From contig NZ_JAILMR010000006.1 in NCBI RefSeq assembly GCF_024692365.1, positions 1-64,000 of the forward strand: DNA of 64,000 nucleotides. Reading direction: 5' to 3'. The notes beneath the pieces are model-generated. The model was not told the origin of the DNA. It ran no database searches and worked only from the letters and a program-made list of their open reading frames with translations. This stretch comes from Ruminococcus sp. (GTDB lineage: Bacteria; Bacillota; Clostridia; Oscillospirales; Ruminococcaceae). This document shows, one piece after another, positions 1 to 8,438 of this stretch (within the stretch, counting starts at the first letter, position 1; each line of letters opens with the position of its first letter). The position numbers and the translations under genes were made by a program.

Positions 1-150
1 CCCGCGTGAAAGTTCTTCCCGCAGAGAAAGCATTGTATTATAAAGCTCGTCACGCAGTCTGAAAAGTGCGGCGATGCCCTCATTGAAAGTATCTCGCTTT
101 TTCAGCAGCTGCTGCATAGCCTTGTTAAGATCGGACCATTCCTTGTTCAT
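1..150 (-). CDS. Partial hypothetical protein, possibly DinB-like (5' end only)
   Basis: Only the first 50 codons lie in the window; the gene runs off the left edge. The peptide begins MNKEWSDLNKAMQQ and is a charged helix, with no signal peptide. The ATG overlaps the stop codon of the upstream membrane-protein gene in an ATGA arrangement, so the two are probably translationally coupled. The opening resembles clostridial DinB-type four-helix proteins as I remember them, but no metal-binding His is inside the visible part. The start and strand are well supported; the family assignment is weak. Confidence 0.6.
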   Translation of the reverse strand, partial: MNKEWSDLNKAMQQLLKKRDTFNEGIAALFRLRDELYNTMLSLREELSRG

Positions 151-1106
151 AGATTTCTACCACTTTCGCCATTGTTGTCGCGGTCTTTTCGGGTCTGTTC
201 CCGAACCCAGCTATCCCAGCTGATCTTTTCCACGGTCGAAGCTATTATAACGATGACCGTTAATAAGATCGTAAGGACAATGGTGGTAACTGCCGCATAA
301 AACGCAGGTGATTCAGCCTCTTCACTGTACGTTGCCTTGTCGCCATCAGCGAAAACACTATTAGATTCATTTGGATCATAGGAGTGAGAAGCCTTCTTCG
401 TAACACCGAGTACTTCGCCATGTTCGCCAACATAAGCAAGCTTGTACTTGCCGTACTTTTTATAGAAGTCGGAGCCATTCCAATTCAGGATAAGTCTGTC
501 ACAACCATCTCCGTCAAGATCGTATAATCTCACATCTGTTGAATGTATGGACAGTGACATATAGCCGTCCTCGTTATACCTTGCTATCTCGCTATTTTCA
601 TCTATATCCAATGGTTCACCATCAGTCAGATAGTCGTATTTGGTGCTGTTTCCGTTTTCTATCTCTTGGGGAGCAACATTGAAATCGGTATAAGTTTCAT
701 CACTGCTGTCTATCTTACCGAGAACATCTACGTATACGGTTCCCTCGGGCGCATTTCTGTATCCTATTTTTATATCAAACTTTGATGGAAATCTCCCATC
801 AGGATTTGAATGCATAGCTGTAACGAAGGAATTAAAAAGATAAGCTATACATACTATGCTTAAAAATATCATCAAGACCCAGATCTTTTTTAATAGAGGT
901 ACCACAGATACGGATCTTCCTGATTTTTTTTCTTTGCTTGGCGGTATATCTTTTTCACTTGTATTGGAAAATAATTTCACGTATCGGAAAAAGATCAGCC
1001 CTGCTACTGCGAGTATCAGAACGAAAACCGAGCGGGTGAGATAAAATATTCCTGCTATGGCTAATATTATCACCAAAGCCCATATCTTATTAAAAACAGA
1101 ATTCAT
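147..1106 (-). CDS. Multi-pass membrane protein with conserved extracytoplasmic domain (paralogue A)
   Basis: A 319-residue protein I do not recognise by name. Residues about 8-45 and 72-95 are hydrophobic segments that resemble one another (each around a KIW..VI/MI..LSI pattern), which suggests an internal duplication of a membrane hairpin. A soluble region of roughly 150 residues follows, with the motif KIDSSDETYTDFNV and an acidic stretch ending in EDGYMSLSIHSTDV. A further transmembrane segment lies near residues 265-290, before a charged tail. It is a tandem paralogue of the next gene upstream, 4 bases away, and its stop overlaps the following gene's start (ATGA). A shorter relative lies at 36775-37452. 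The start is preceded by AAGGG. Function unknown. Confidence 0.8.
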   Translation of the reverse strand: MNSVFNKIWALVIILAIAGIFYLTRSVFVLILAVAGLIFFRYVKLFSNTSEKDIPPSKEKKSGRSVSVVPLLKKIWVLMIFLSIVCIAYLFNSFVTAMHSNPDGRFPSKFDIKIGYRNAPEGTVYVDVLGKIDSSDETYTDFNVAPQEIENGNSTKYDYLTDGEPLDIDENSEIARYNEDGYMSLSIHSTDVRLYDLDGDGCDRLILNWNGSDFYKKYGKYKLAYVGEHGEVLGVTKKASHSYDPNESNSVFADGDKATYSEEAESPAFYAAVTTIVLTILLTVIVIIASTVEKISWDSWVREQTRKDRDNNGESGRNL

Positions 1107-1110
1107 AGCC

Positions 1111-2061
1111 TTACCCTTTCTTCTTGCGGGTCTGTTCCCGAACCCAGCTATCCCAGCTTATCTTCTGAACTATCGGCTTGAAGCTCAACACTATTATCGA
1201 TACAGGAAACGTGAGAAAAATGATGATAAAAACTGACGATCTCAAATATGAGATGTCAACAAATTCACGGTACGTTACCTTATCGCCTTTGGCAACAATG
1301 GCACTGTCGTTAACGCTGTCATATCTGTGAGAAGCCTTCTTCGTCACACCGAGCACCTCGCCGTGTTCTCCTACATAAGCAAGCTTGAACCCTTTGTACT
1401 TTTTATACAGGTCGTTAACACTACAGTTCAGCAGCAAGCGATTAGATGCACCGTTGTGTAGATCGTAGAACCACACATCTGTTGAATGTAAAGACAAAGA
1501 CACATAGCCGTCATCGTTATACTTTGCTATCTCGCTGTTTTCATCTATCTCAAACTGATCACCATCGGTAAGTAACATACCGTCGTACCTGACTGTCAGA
1601 TTTTGTGGAATAACGTTGAAATCGGTATATGTTTCATCACTGCTGTCTATCTTACAAAGAATATCTACATAAGCAGTTCCCTCCGGCACCTGCTTAGATA
1701 GTATTCCGATATTTTCAAACTCGGGTTCACGCGAAGGTGGTGTGGGTCTTCTTAAGTTATTAAAAGTAAAAGCTATTAAAAATATGCTTAACAGTATCAT
1801 CACAACCCATACCTTTTTCAAAACAGGTATCACAGCTGTGAGTTTACTTGGCTTTTTTTCATAGCCTTCCGGCATATCATCTTCACTTTTTTCGGAAAAT
1901 AATTCCATATATCGAATGAAGATCAACAACGCTGCCACAATGATCAAAAAGAATACCGAGCGGGTAAGATAAAATATTCCTGCTATAGCTAATATTATCA
2001 GTAAAACTCCGAGCTTATCTAAAATAGAGTTCACTGACGGGATTTTCCTGTCTGTCTTCAT
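1111..2061 (-). CDS. Multi-pass membrane protein with conserved extracytoplasmic domain (paralogue B)
   Basis: A 316-residue protein beginning MKTDRKIPSVN. I chose this ATG over an in-frame ATG 18 codons upstream because GGAGG sits 7 bases before it. The architecture matches paralogue A: paired N-terminal membrane segments, the motif CKIDSSDETYTDFNV, a stretch ending in DDGYVSLSLHSTDV, a conserved patch (KLAYVGEHGEVLGVTKKASH), a late membrane segment and a tail with WDSWVREQTRK. The last two motifs are nearly identical in A and B, including at the DNA level, so the duplication is recent or maintained by gene conversion. Function unknown; an envelope location is inferred. Confidence 0.8.
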   Translation of the reverse strand: MKTDRKIPSVNSILDKLGVLLIILAIAGIFYLTRSVFFLIIVAALLIFIRYMELFSEKSEDDMPEGYEKKPSKLTAVIPVLKKVWVVMILLSIFLIAFTFNNLRRPTPPSREPEFENIGILSKQVPEGTAYVDILCKIDSSDETYTDFNVIPQNLTVRYDGMLLTDGDQFEIDENSEIAKYNDDGYVSLSLHSTDVWFYDLHNGASNRLLLNCSVNDLYKKYKGFKLAYVGEHGEVLGVTKKASHRYDSVNDSAIVAKGDKVTYREFVDISYLRSSVFIIIFLTFPVSIIVLSFKPIVQKISWDSWVREQTRKKKG

Positions 2062-2246
2062 AATTGGTTCCTCCGTAATTGTATTATCACTTCTGCGGAC
2101 ATCTGCCGCGTACATTTAATATACGTTTCGGCAGACGCCTTTTTTTGGCGTGATTTTACATAAATTTACAGAGCGTTGGATGTATGTTTTTCACAAAACA
2201 TTTCATTGGTAAAAATACAGCGGAGAAAGCCTTTTTACGCAGATAT

Positions 2247-2918
2247 CTACCACACAAAAGGCATCAGCCTGTACTTTACTTTCTTCTTATAGTCGGTATA
2301 GCCTTTGAGTCCGTTTTCCAGGACTTTTTCTTCATTGCCTATCCTTGTTACGATAATAACTGGGTAGGCGAGGAATATCACAAAGGATACCACCGAACCC
2401 AGCACCAGCGGTGCGGAACAGAACATCAGTATCGTTGCGGTGTACATGGGGTGACGTATCACGCCGTAAAGCCCCGTGTCGATGACTTTCTGTTCCTCCT
2501 GTACTTCCACCGTGCGGGAGAGGTATTCGTTTTCGCGGAGAACCTCGGCATACATGGCGTAGCCGATGAGGAATATCACCGCCGCAGTAACGCTGACCCA
2601 CATGGGAAGTCTCAGCCACCCGAATCGGAAACTCAGCCCCGCCGTGATGAAGCCCGCAAGGAACATAAGCAGACTTGATATGACCACGCCTTTCTGGGTG
2701 TTTTCCTGTTCCTTGCTGTTAAGGCGTTTTCTCAGCAGTTCGGGACTTTTCAGAGCAAGCACGATGCCGATAAGAAGCATCGGCAGAAAAAGCACTGCCA
2801 TAAATATCCACCCCTGTGTGAAAGCAAGCGTCCCCGCAGGCAGGAATATCAGCAGAGCAAGCAATATAAGCCCTGCAAGGAATTTTGTCACTGCGCTTAT
2901 CATGAGTTTTCTGTCCAT
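2247..2918 (-). CDS. Isoprenylcysteine carboxyl methyltransferase-like membrane protein
   Basis: A 223-residue integral membrane protein with about five hydrophobic segments. The C-terminal half has the signature of the ICMT/PEMT-type membrane methyltransferases: GLYGVIRHPMYTA, then a helix, then NEEKVLENGLKGYTDYKKKVKYRLMP. In this superfamily the RHP and EE...L...Y...R..P elements bind S-adenosylmethionine. The bacterial substrate is usually unknown (lipid or small molecule). The gene stands alone upstream of the two membrane paralogues, separated from them by about 190 bases in which I see nothing. A GGGGGTGATAT sequence precedes the ATG. Confidence 0.85.
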   Translation of the reverse strand: MDRKLMISAVTKFLAGLILLALLIFLPAGTLAFTQGWIFMAVLFLPMLLIGIVLALKSPELLRKRLNSKEQENTQKGVVISSLLMFLAGFITAGLSFRFGWLRLPMWVSVTAAVIFLIGYAMYAEVLRENEYLSRTVEVQEEQKVIDTGLYGVIRHPMYTATILMFCSAPLVLGSVVSFVIFLAYPVIIVTRIGNEEKVLENGLKGYTDYKKKVKYRLMPFVW

Positions 2919-2929
2919 AATATCACCCC

Positions 2930-3304
2930 CGAATTAATTCATAATTCATAATGCATAATTCATAATTATTGGCAGGGTGGCAACGTAGCTGGGGATAGAA
3001 TGCCAAGGAGGGGAGCTTTGGGTCAAGCCTTTCGCGAAAGGCTTGCGGAGAGCTCGAGAGGCAGAGCCTCTCGGTCAAGGCGCAAAAGCGACGTGACCAC
3101 AATCCAAACAATAGCAGACAATCTTCCGACCAAACGGCGCGGGCAATATCCAAATTCCAAGCGTGAGCAAATCTTTGACATACGCACAAACTAAGTCCGT
3201 AAAATATTGCCCGCGCCCGAAATCGGACAGCGAAGCCACAGCCGACGCAGTCGCTGTTAACCGATTTCTCGACCCGCAAGGGGCGACAAACCCGCAGTAC
3301 GTCA
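2930..3304. repeat. Interspersed structured element, copy I (single half-unit) with AT-rich leader
   Basis: An AT-rich run of AATTCATAAT-type units (about 2932-2970) is followed by GGCAGGGTGGCAACGTAGCTG, and then a half-element starting ATGCCAAGGA at 3000. It contains a perfect palindrome AAGCCTTTCG/CGAAAGGCTT at 3025-3044, a hairpin CGAGAGGC-AGA-GCCTCTCG at 3055-3073, a long pair GCGCGGGCAATAT...AATATTGCCCGCGC enclosing the conserved CACAAACTAAGT loop, and an AATCGG...CCGATT hairpin. The inverted right half found in copies II-IV is absent. No gene is called here. Confidence 0.8.
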
Positions 3305-3367
3305 AATTTTCAGCCAGAAATCAAGCCAAACCACATTATCCAACAGTCATGCAATAGTTGCCAAAGG

Positions 3368-3853
3368 TCAGTTCTTAACGGCAGAAAACACAGCACATTC
3401 GCCGTCATCGCAGTGGCATATCACCCAACTGAATTTCGGCGAAACTATGTAAGCATCTTCCAGATAGAAAAGCTCGGGAAGAATAGCGGATATCTCCTCC
3501 GCATGACCCTCGTACACCCAGCCCTCGGAGAGTATCAGGAACAGCTTTTTGTCCCTGTCTTCACGCGGTATCATCTCGCAGACCTTCGCAAAATAGGCGA
3601 ATTCGTCCGCACCGCACCGCAAAGGCTCGCTGTGTTCAAGCCCCTCTCTGAAATTCAGCCAGCTGTACGCAAGGTTACTCCCGCGCTGTTTTTTCATATC
3701 GAGGAATGTATAGCAGAATTTTGTGATGATGTCCTTCCAGCCCGATTTTGCGAACTCTCCGAACCTATCGGGGGCTATGCCCTTATCCCTGCGGACTTTC
3801 TCTATCTCATCTCTCACAAGATAGCTTGCCGCAGGCTTTTTCTCAAATTCCAT
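3368..3853 (-). CDS. Hypothetical cytoplasmic protein
   Basis: A 161-residue soluble protein with no signal peptide or membrane segment. The C-terminus carries a recognisable block (GWVYEGHAEEISAILPELFYLEDAYIVS, then FSWVICHCDDGECAVF) that resembles a small family of uncharacterised bacterial proteins (possibly DUF6756; recalled, not checked). Family members often sit in immunity-like arrays, but nothing nearby shows a toxin partner. It is flanked by repeat copy I and by speB, on the same strand as speB but beyond a strong hairpin. Function unknown. Confidence 0.7.
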   Translation of the reverse strand: MEFEKKPAASYLVRDEIEKVRRDKGIAPDRFGEFAKSGWKDIITKFCYTFLDMKKQRGSNLAYSWLNFREGLEHSEPLRCGADEFAYFAKVCEMIPREDRDKKLFLILSEGWVYEGHAEEISAILPELFYLEDAYIVSPKFSWVICHCDDGECAVFSAVKN

Positions 3854-3916
3854 ATACCCTCCCCGACCTGTCAGCCGTTTGACCTTAACTTCATGATATC
3901 ACAGACAGACAATACT

Positions 3917-3967
3917 GTCAACCGCCCGCCAAAGGCAATGCCGCAACGGGCGGTTGCGTTTTTTTAT
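3917..3967 (+). terminator. Strong GC hairpin with T-run between speB and the 161-residue gene
   Basis: AACCGCCCG (3920-3928) pairs with CGGGCGGTT (3947-3955), followed by GCGTTTTTTT on the plus strand. The U-run orientation would stop plus-strand transcription, although both flanking genes are on the minus strand. On that strand it forms the same hairpin without a U-run. Confidence 0.6.
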
Positions 3968-3968
3968 A

Positions 3969-4823
3969 TCAATTGTGGAATCTCAGCAGCATCTCCCTCA
4001 TAGTCTTGCAGGCAAGGGCTGTGCTTCTGCCGCTGGGGTCGTATGCAGGTGAAAGCTCGTTCATGTCAAAGCCCACGATATTCAGCTCGGAGAGCACTTC
4101 GATAGCGTCAAGCAGTTCATCGAAATGCACGCCGCCAGCTTCGGGAGTGCCTGTACCGGGGAATTCCGATGGGTCGAGAACGTCCATATCAAGGGTGAAA
4201 TATACAGGGGCGTTGCCGAGATAGCCCGCAACCTCGCGGAGAGTGCGGAAGTCGAAAAGGTTGAGGGAGGTATGCTCCTGCATAACGAATTCAACTTCGC
4301 TCTTGTCAGCACTGCGTATGCCGAACTGGAATAATCTGCCGTCGCCCAGTATCTCCTGACAGCGGCGCATTACACAAGCGTGTGAAAGCTTCACACCCAG
4401 ATAATCGTCACGCAGGTCTGCGTGGGCATCGAACTGAATAACGTGCAGGTCGGGATATTTCTCGGCGCAGGCACGTACAGCACCAAGGGTAACAAGATGT
4501 TCGCCGCCTATCATGCAGGGTATCTTGCCGTCTGCAAGTATGGTGGCAGTTCTTTCCTTGATATCGTCAAGTGCTCTTTCGGGAGAGCCGAAGGGCAGTT
4601 CAAGGTCGCCGCTGTCGAACACCTTTATATCCAGCATATCCTTCATCTGGTATACCGAGAAAGTCTCGATGCCGAAGCTCTCGCTCCTCATAGCCTGGCT
4701 TGCAAACCTTGTGCCCGGGCGGAATGAAGTGGTGCTGTCAAAGGGTGCGCCGAACATTACTATCTTTGCTTCATCGTACTCGCAGTCGCAGGCGATGAAA
4801 GTCTGTACATTTTTCTCTAACAT
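3969..4823 (-). CDS. speB: Agmatinase (agmatine to putrescine and urea)
   Basis: A 284-residue member of the ureohydrolase (arginase/agmatinase) family. All metal-ligand motifs of the binuclear Mn centre are present: GGEHLVT, DAHADLR and DMDVLDP, with the substrate-side block TGTPEAGGV. The length and the N-terminal MFGAPFDSTTSFRPG fit agmatinase. It would convert the agmatine made by SpeA to putrescine, the acceptor for SpeE, so the window encodes a complete route from arginine to spermidine. The start has a good AAAGGAGA site. It is the last polyamine gene on the strand, separated from speE by a pentapeptide-repeat gene. Specificity rests on motifs plus context. Confidence 0.9.
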   Translation of the reverse strand: MLEKNVQTFIACDCEYDEAKIVMFGAPFDSTTSFRPGTRFASQAMRSESFGIETFSVYQMKDMLDIKVFDSGDLELPFGSPERALDDIKERTATILADGKIPCMIGGEHLVTLGAVRACAEKYPDLHVIQFDAHADLRDDYLGVKLSHACVMRRCQEILGDGRLFQFGIRSADKSEVEFVMQEHTSLNLFDFRTLREVAGYLGNAPVYFTLDMDVLDPSEFPGTGTPEAGGVHFDELLDAIEVLSELNIVGFDMNELSPAYDPSGRSTALACKTMREMLLRFHN

Positions 4824-4904
4824 TATTATTCTCCTTTCGGTGTGGGTGGTTTAATTATAAAGGTGTTCTCATAGATATGGAACGCCTGAAATGTATGAGA
4901 TAGA

Positions 4905-5498
4905 TCAGGCATCCCTGAACACGCAGTCTGTAAAAAGTACGCCGTTGTTCGTTGTATCAATATCGGTGTCGATAAACGTACACCCGATAAACCTGACTGA
5001 ATCATATACGCAGTCTTTAAAGGAACATCTGTCAAATGTGCAGTTCCTGAACACTGTTTTTGAAAACCGTCCTGTTTCCATTCCTTCTTCTTCCAGCCAG
5101 TCTTCTTCCAGTACATTGAAGATACCTTTTGTGAAAATGGAGTTTGTTACCTCACAGTCTTCCATAATGATATTAAAGAAAGATACTTTCAGTGTCTCAA
5201 CAGAATCCATAGAACAATGAACGAATCGGTTATTATCCCAATTGCCTTTTGTAATGTAGTTTTTGCTGAATGTGGTGTCGCGAAAGATGTTGCTGCAATA
5301 ATTTGAATATGTCAGCTTGGTACCGTTAAATTTGCAGTGATCAAACTGATTGCAAGCAAACCGTGTGCCGCCGAGATAATAAGGAGAAAAGTCCATATCG
5401 TCAAAGATCTCGTCTGTGACCATTAGCTCATACATATCTTCCTGCTTTTCGATTTTAGTATATTTCTCCAGCAATTCTATTAATTCTGATCTTTCCAT
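4905..5498 (-). CDS. Pentapeptide-repeat-like protein
   Basis: A 197-residue protein with no membrane segment. From about residue 40 it shows spaced five-residue turns of the A(D/N)LXX type in a degenerate form: FACNQFDHCKFNGTKL, FRDTTFSKNYITKG and VFRNCTFDRCSFKDC. These predict a right-handed quadrilateral beta-helix. Some pentapeptide proteins mimic DNA and bind gyrase; most have no known role. It starts 3 bases after the speE stop and is probably co-transcribed with speE and speB, although no link to polyamine metabolism is evident. Confidence 0.75.
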   Translation of the reverse strand: MERSELIELLEKYTKIEKQEDMYELMVTDEIFDDMDFSPYYLGGTRFACNQFDHCKFNGTKLTYSNYCSNIFRDTTFSKNYITKGNWDNNRFVHCSMDSVETLKVSFFNIIMEDCEVTNSIFTKGIFNVLEEDWLEEEGMETGRFSKTVFRNCTFDRCSFKDCVYDSVRFIGCTFIDTDIDTTNNGVLFTDCVFRDA

Positions 5499-5501
5499 AG
5501 C

Positions 5502-6356
5502 TTAATCTCTGGAATTCTCCAGTATCTCCAGCACATAATTCGGCAGTGCGAAACAGCCCTTGTGGAGGTCGGTGTTGTAGTAGCGGGTCTTTATGCCGAA
5601 CTCTTTCCAGCGGTCGGCTTTGAGGTCGTATACGGGGTGCAGGTTCTTCGAGGCAAAGCCGAAAAGCCAGTGTCCCGAGGGATATGTGGGTATATGCGCC
5701 TGATACACCATGGATACTGGGAAGCTTGCGCCGATGCGCTTGTGTGTGCGGGTCACCATATCCACGTAGCTGTCATAGTAGGTGCTCTCATGCTGATTTA
5801 TCAGTATTCCGCTGTCCGTCAGTGCCTTGAAGCAGTTGCCGTAGAATTCCTTGGTGAAAAGTCCCTCTCCCGGACCGAATGGGTCGGTGGAATCCACAAT
5901 GATAAGGTCGTATTCACTGCTTTTTCTGCGGACGTATTTAAGACCGTCCTCAAAAAACAGATGCACCCTCGGGTCATCGAACTTGCAGGCTGTCTGTGGG
6001 AGATACTCCTTGCAGACTTCCACCACCTGCTCGTCTATCTCCACCATATCGATATTTGTAATGGATTCATAGCGGGTCAGTTCGCGGACAGTTCCGCCGT
6101 CGCCCGCACCGATGACCAGTACATTCTTGATATCGGGATTTACAGCCATAGGCACGGCTGTTACCATCTCGTGATAGATATACTCGTCCTTTTCGGTCAG
6201 CATGATGAAGCCGTCAAGCACCAGCACCCGCCCGAATTCGTAGGTGTCGAACACATCTATCTCCTGATAATAGCTTTTGCCAGAGTAAAGCTGCTTCTTG
6301 ACTTTTATTGTAAAATTAACATCGTCCGTATGCTTTTCAGTAAACCAAAGATCCAT
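5502..6356 (-). CDS. speE: Spermidine synthase
   Basis: A 284-residue aminopropyltransferase. Diagnostic features are VLDGFIMLTEKDEYIYHEM, the nucleotide-binding VIGAGDGGTVREL, the acidic VEIDEQVVEV, and the catalytic-site VDSTDPFGPGEGLF. The enzyme transfers an aminopropyl group from decarboxylated S-adenosylmethionine (made by SpeD) to putrescine (made by SpeA plus SpeB). The start is preceded by GAGAGGGA. The neighbour upstream is an unrelated single-pass membrane protein, so the usual tight speD-speA-speE order is broken here by about 3.7 kb of accessory genes. Confidence 0.93.
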   Translation of the reverse strand: MDLWFTEKHTDDVNFTIKVKKQLYSGKSYYQEIDVFDTYEFGRVLVLDGFIMLTEKDEYIYHEMVTAVPMAVNPDIKNVLVIGAGDGGTVRELTRYESITNIDMVEIDEQVVEVCKEYLPQTACKFDDPRVHLFFEDGLKYVRRKSSEYDLIIVDSTDPFGPGEGLFTKEFYGNCFKALTDSGILINQHESTYYDSYVDMVTRTHKRIGASFPVSMVYQAHIPTYPSGHWLFGFASKNLHPVYDLKADRWKEFGIKTRYYNTDLHKGCFALPNYVLEILENSRD

Positions 6357-6378
6357 GGTGTTCCCTCTCTTCTATATT

Positions 6379-6999
6379 TTAATATGTCAAAAACCTTATC
6401 ACAGCGCAGTATCCGCTGTCTGTTTTGCCAAAGCCGATGTAATATTGATACATACTATCTTTACCATCAGCGATCAGGCGGTCATATATCTCGGTGAATT
6501 CAATGCTGTAGCCCTTTCCCTTGATTGCAAAGTTCAGGTCGTCTTTGAAACTGCTGAACAATTCACTATCGGGGCTGATTCTTTGCAGTTCGTTTTTCTT
6601 TTCATTGCCGGGTGAGGATACCTCATTTTTCGTGATATCTTCCTCATCGGTGGTGTACTCTGTTATCTCGGAATCGGGAAATGCTTTACCCAGAAAATCC
6701 TGCGGGTCGGCTATACCTTTGACGATCAGCTTGGTGTCGCTGTCCAAAAACGAAGCATGTCTGAACCACACAGGGGTGACATCGTCGGGCATGGTCATAT
6801 CGAGATATTTCTCTACTGTTGCTATGCGTTTATCATTGAAAGTGTCCCAGTTAATATGGTGCTTATTACGGAAGTCTATCATAGTATATATTATGAAACC
6901 GATAAAGCCAAGTATCAGCACCACGACTATTATTACCGCGGTCAGACAGCCATTACTCTTTTTGATCGCGGCTTTTTTTGTGTTAACGTTCTCTACCAT
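6379..6999 (-). CDS. Single-pass membrane protein, TPV-family paralogue 1
   Basis: 206 residues: a short basic N-terminus, one transmembrane segment (about residues 20-42), then a soluble domain. The domain has LDMTMPDDVTPVWFR, LIVKGIADPQDFLGKAFPDSE and a C-terminal YYIGFGKTDSGYCAVI. The layout (MTM..D.VTPVWFR...D..DF) matches the second family member downstream closely, and more distantly the three genes at 8439-10115 (MGITIDG.STPVKLK...DIDDPEKFMENCYDGS). I do not recognise the family; an anchored envelope protein is inferred. Confidence 0.75.
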   Translation of the reverse strand: MVENVNTKKAAIKKSNGCLTAVIIVVVLILGFIGFIIYTMIDFRNKHHINWDTFNDKRIATVEKYLDMTMPDDVTPVWFRHASFLDSDTKLIVKGIADPQDFLGKAFPDSEITEYTTDEEDITKNEVSSPGNEKKNELQRISPDSELFSSFKDDLNFAIKGKGYSIEFTEIYDRLIADGKDSMYQYYIGFGKTDSGYCAVIRFLTY

Positions 7000-7066
7000 T
7001 TAAATTGCTCCTGTCCTTTTTTATGTACTTATGATCTCTTGTCGAGGTATTCCTCATCTTCTGTAT

Positions 7067-7684
7067 TTAAGATTTCATACGTGTTATCACAGCGCTGTAT
7101 CCGCTGTTTGTTCTGCCAAATCCGATGTAATAATCAACACTGAGATCATCGTGGGGGTTTCGGATATATATATCGGTGAATTCAATGCTGTATCCCTTTC
7201 CCTCTATCGCCGAGTTCAGATTGTCTTTTATACCGCTGAAATTTTTACTATCGGGGCTGACTTTTTGAAGTTCGTTTTTCTTCGCATTGTCGTTTGAGGA
7301 TACTTTATCTTCCCAGAAATCTTCCTCATCGGTGGTGAACTCTGTTATCTCGGAATCGGGATAAGCTTTATCAAGAAACGCCTGCGGGTCACTTATATTT
7401 TCAACTATCAGCCTCGAATAGCTGTCCCCCGCACCCGACTGCCGCCTGAACCATACAGGCGTGACATCATCGGGCATGGTCATATCAAGAAATATCTCGA
7501 TCCTTGCTATGCGTTCCTTATCAAAACTGTCCCACTTGATATTGGTGATCCTTGCGTAGTGTATTGCAGTATATATCAGGTAACCCAAACCGATAAGTAT
7601 CAGCCCGCCAAATATTATCAGCGTGGTGAAACAGCCTGTGTTTAATTTTTTGGAGAATCTTTTTTCGTCAAAGTTCTCTATCAT
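7067..7684 (-). CDS. Single-pass membrane protein, TPV-family paralogue 2
   Basis: 205 residues with the same design as paralogue 1: one membrane segment (about residues 20-42), then LDMTMPDDVTPVWFR, LIVENISDPQAFLDKAYPDSEITEF and a C-terminal DYYIGFGRTNSGYSAVI. Paralogues 1 and 2 are clearly a tandem duplication, alike in both protein and DNA; the spacer between them is 67 bases. Function unknown. Confidence 0.75.
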   Translation of the reverse strand: MIENFDEKRFSKKLNTGCFTTLIIFGGLILIGLGYLIYTAIHYARITNIKWDSFDKERIARIEIFLDMTMPDDVTPVWFRRQSGAGDSYSRLIVENISDPQAFLDKAYPDSEITEFTTDEEDFWEDKVSSNDNAKKNELQKVSPDSKNFSGIKDNLNSAIEGKGYSIEFTDIYIRNPHDDLSVDYYIGFGRTNSGYSAVITRMKS

Positions 7685-7714
7685 TCAAATTCATTCCTGT
7701 CCTGTTTTGTGTAC

Positions 7715-8149
7715 TCATAATCTCTTTGTGAAGTGTACCTGCATCTTGTCGCCGTCATAGCCCTGACGTTTGTAGAACTCGTGAGCTCCTGTGCGGGTAC
7801 TGCCCGAATTCAGGCGGACAAGATGTATACCGCGCTCTAAAGCCCAGTTTTCCGCCGCTTTTATCAGCGCTGAACCTATTCCCAGACGTCTGTACTTGCC
7901 GCTTGCAGCCACCCCGAGATAGTTCACCATCTTTTCAAAGTACAAAGTTTTGTACTCTTCCACATGGATATATCCCACGGCCCTGCCGTCTGTCACGGCA
8001 ACGAAAACAGCCTCGCGGGAACTGTCAAGCCCCGACAGATTAGCCCTCACGAACTCTCCGTCGCACTCATATCCCAGATCATCACGGCTTATCTCCGCGA
8101 TATCCTCGGCATCGGCTATAACCGCCCTGCGTATGATGTACTTTGCCAT
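7715..8149 (-). CDS. GNAT family N-acetyltransferase
   Basis: 144 residues covering one complete GNAT fold. Motif A reads YRRLGIGSALIKAAENWALERG, with the acetyl-CoA pyrophosphate-binding R..GIGS/A pattern. The C-terminus has TRTGAHEFYKRQGYD, typical of the beta5-alpha4 region. The acceptor substrate cannot be told from the sequence. Polyamine acetyltransferases belong to the same fold, and the position inside the spe cluster makes that an attractive idea, but it is only inference. It lies 4 bases before the small membrane gene. Confidence 0.85.
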   Translation of the reverse strand: MAKYIIRRAVIADAEDIAEISRDDLGYECDGEFVRANLSGLDSSREAVFVAVTDGRAVGYIHVEEYKTLYFEKMVNYLGVAASGKYRRLGIGSALIKAAENWALERGIHLVRLNSGSTRTGAHEFYKRQGYDGDKMQVHFTKRL

Positions 8150-8153
8150 GACC

Positions 8154-8405
8154 TCACCCCGATATCAGCTTGATTATCAGCACGATGACCGCCACAAGTC
8201 CCGCGGCGGAAAGCCCGATAAATCCCAGTACCAGCCTGCCGAAAGTCTTGCCCGATATGCTTGCGTTTATCCGCAGATCCCGCTTCTGCTTTGTGGGTGC
8301 CAGTTCCTGATAGAACGCGCCGTTACCCTGAAACCCCTGCATATGACTGCTGCTCAAAGGCGGCTTTACTTCGTTGGGGTCTTTGAAATTCTGTTTGTTG
8401 TCCAT
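8154..8405 (-). CDS. Small C-terminally anchored membrane protein
   Basis: 83 residues beginning MDNKQNFKDPNEVKPP, chosen because GAGGG stands about 6 bases before this ATG; an in-frame ATG 10 codons upstream lacks a site. The first 55 residues are polar and the last 25 form one hydrophobic segment (LVLGFIGLSAAGLVAVIVL). The leader (AAAGAGGGTAATAATATGGAC) is the same one that precedes the three membrane-protein genes upstream, showing that the leader was duplicated together with these genes. Function unknown. Confidence 0.65.
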   Translation of the reverse strand: MDNKQNFKDPNEVKPPLSSSHMQGFQGNGAFYQELAPTKQKRDLRINASISGKTFGRLVLGFIGLSAAGLVAVIVLIIKLISG

Positions 8406-8438
8406 ATTATTACCCTCTTTATATCTTGTTGCCATTCA

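Noticed and set aside
2184..2678. 164-codon plus-strand frame opposite the methyltransferase gene
   Set aside because: His-rich shadow of a well-supported minus-strand membrane gene.
3000..3194. A 64-codon frame beginning MPR(R/K).A.GQAF that recurs in copies I, II and IV of the repeat
   Set aside because: It opens at the conserved ATGCCAAGGA, but has no ribosome binding site, is out of frame in copy III, and the changes between copies preserve base pairing rather than protein. I treat it as a by-product of the palindromes.
2940..3360. CRISPR array
   Set aside because: The repeats in the window are long, inverted and far apart; no short direct repeats with regular spacers were seen anywhere.
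5562..6497. 311-codon plus-strand frame opposite speE
   Set aside because: Shadow frame; speE motifs are unmistakable on the other strand.
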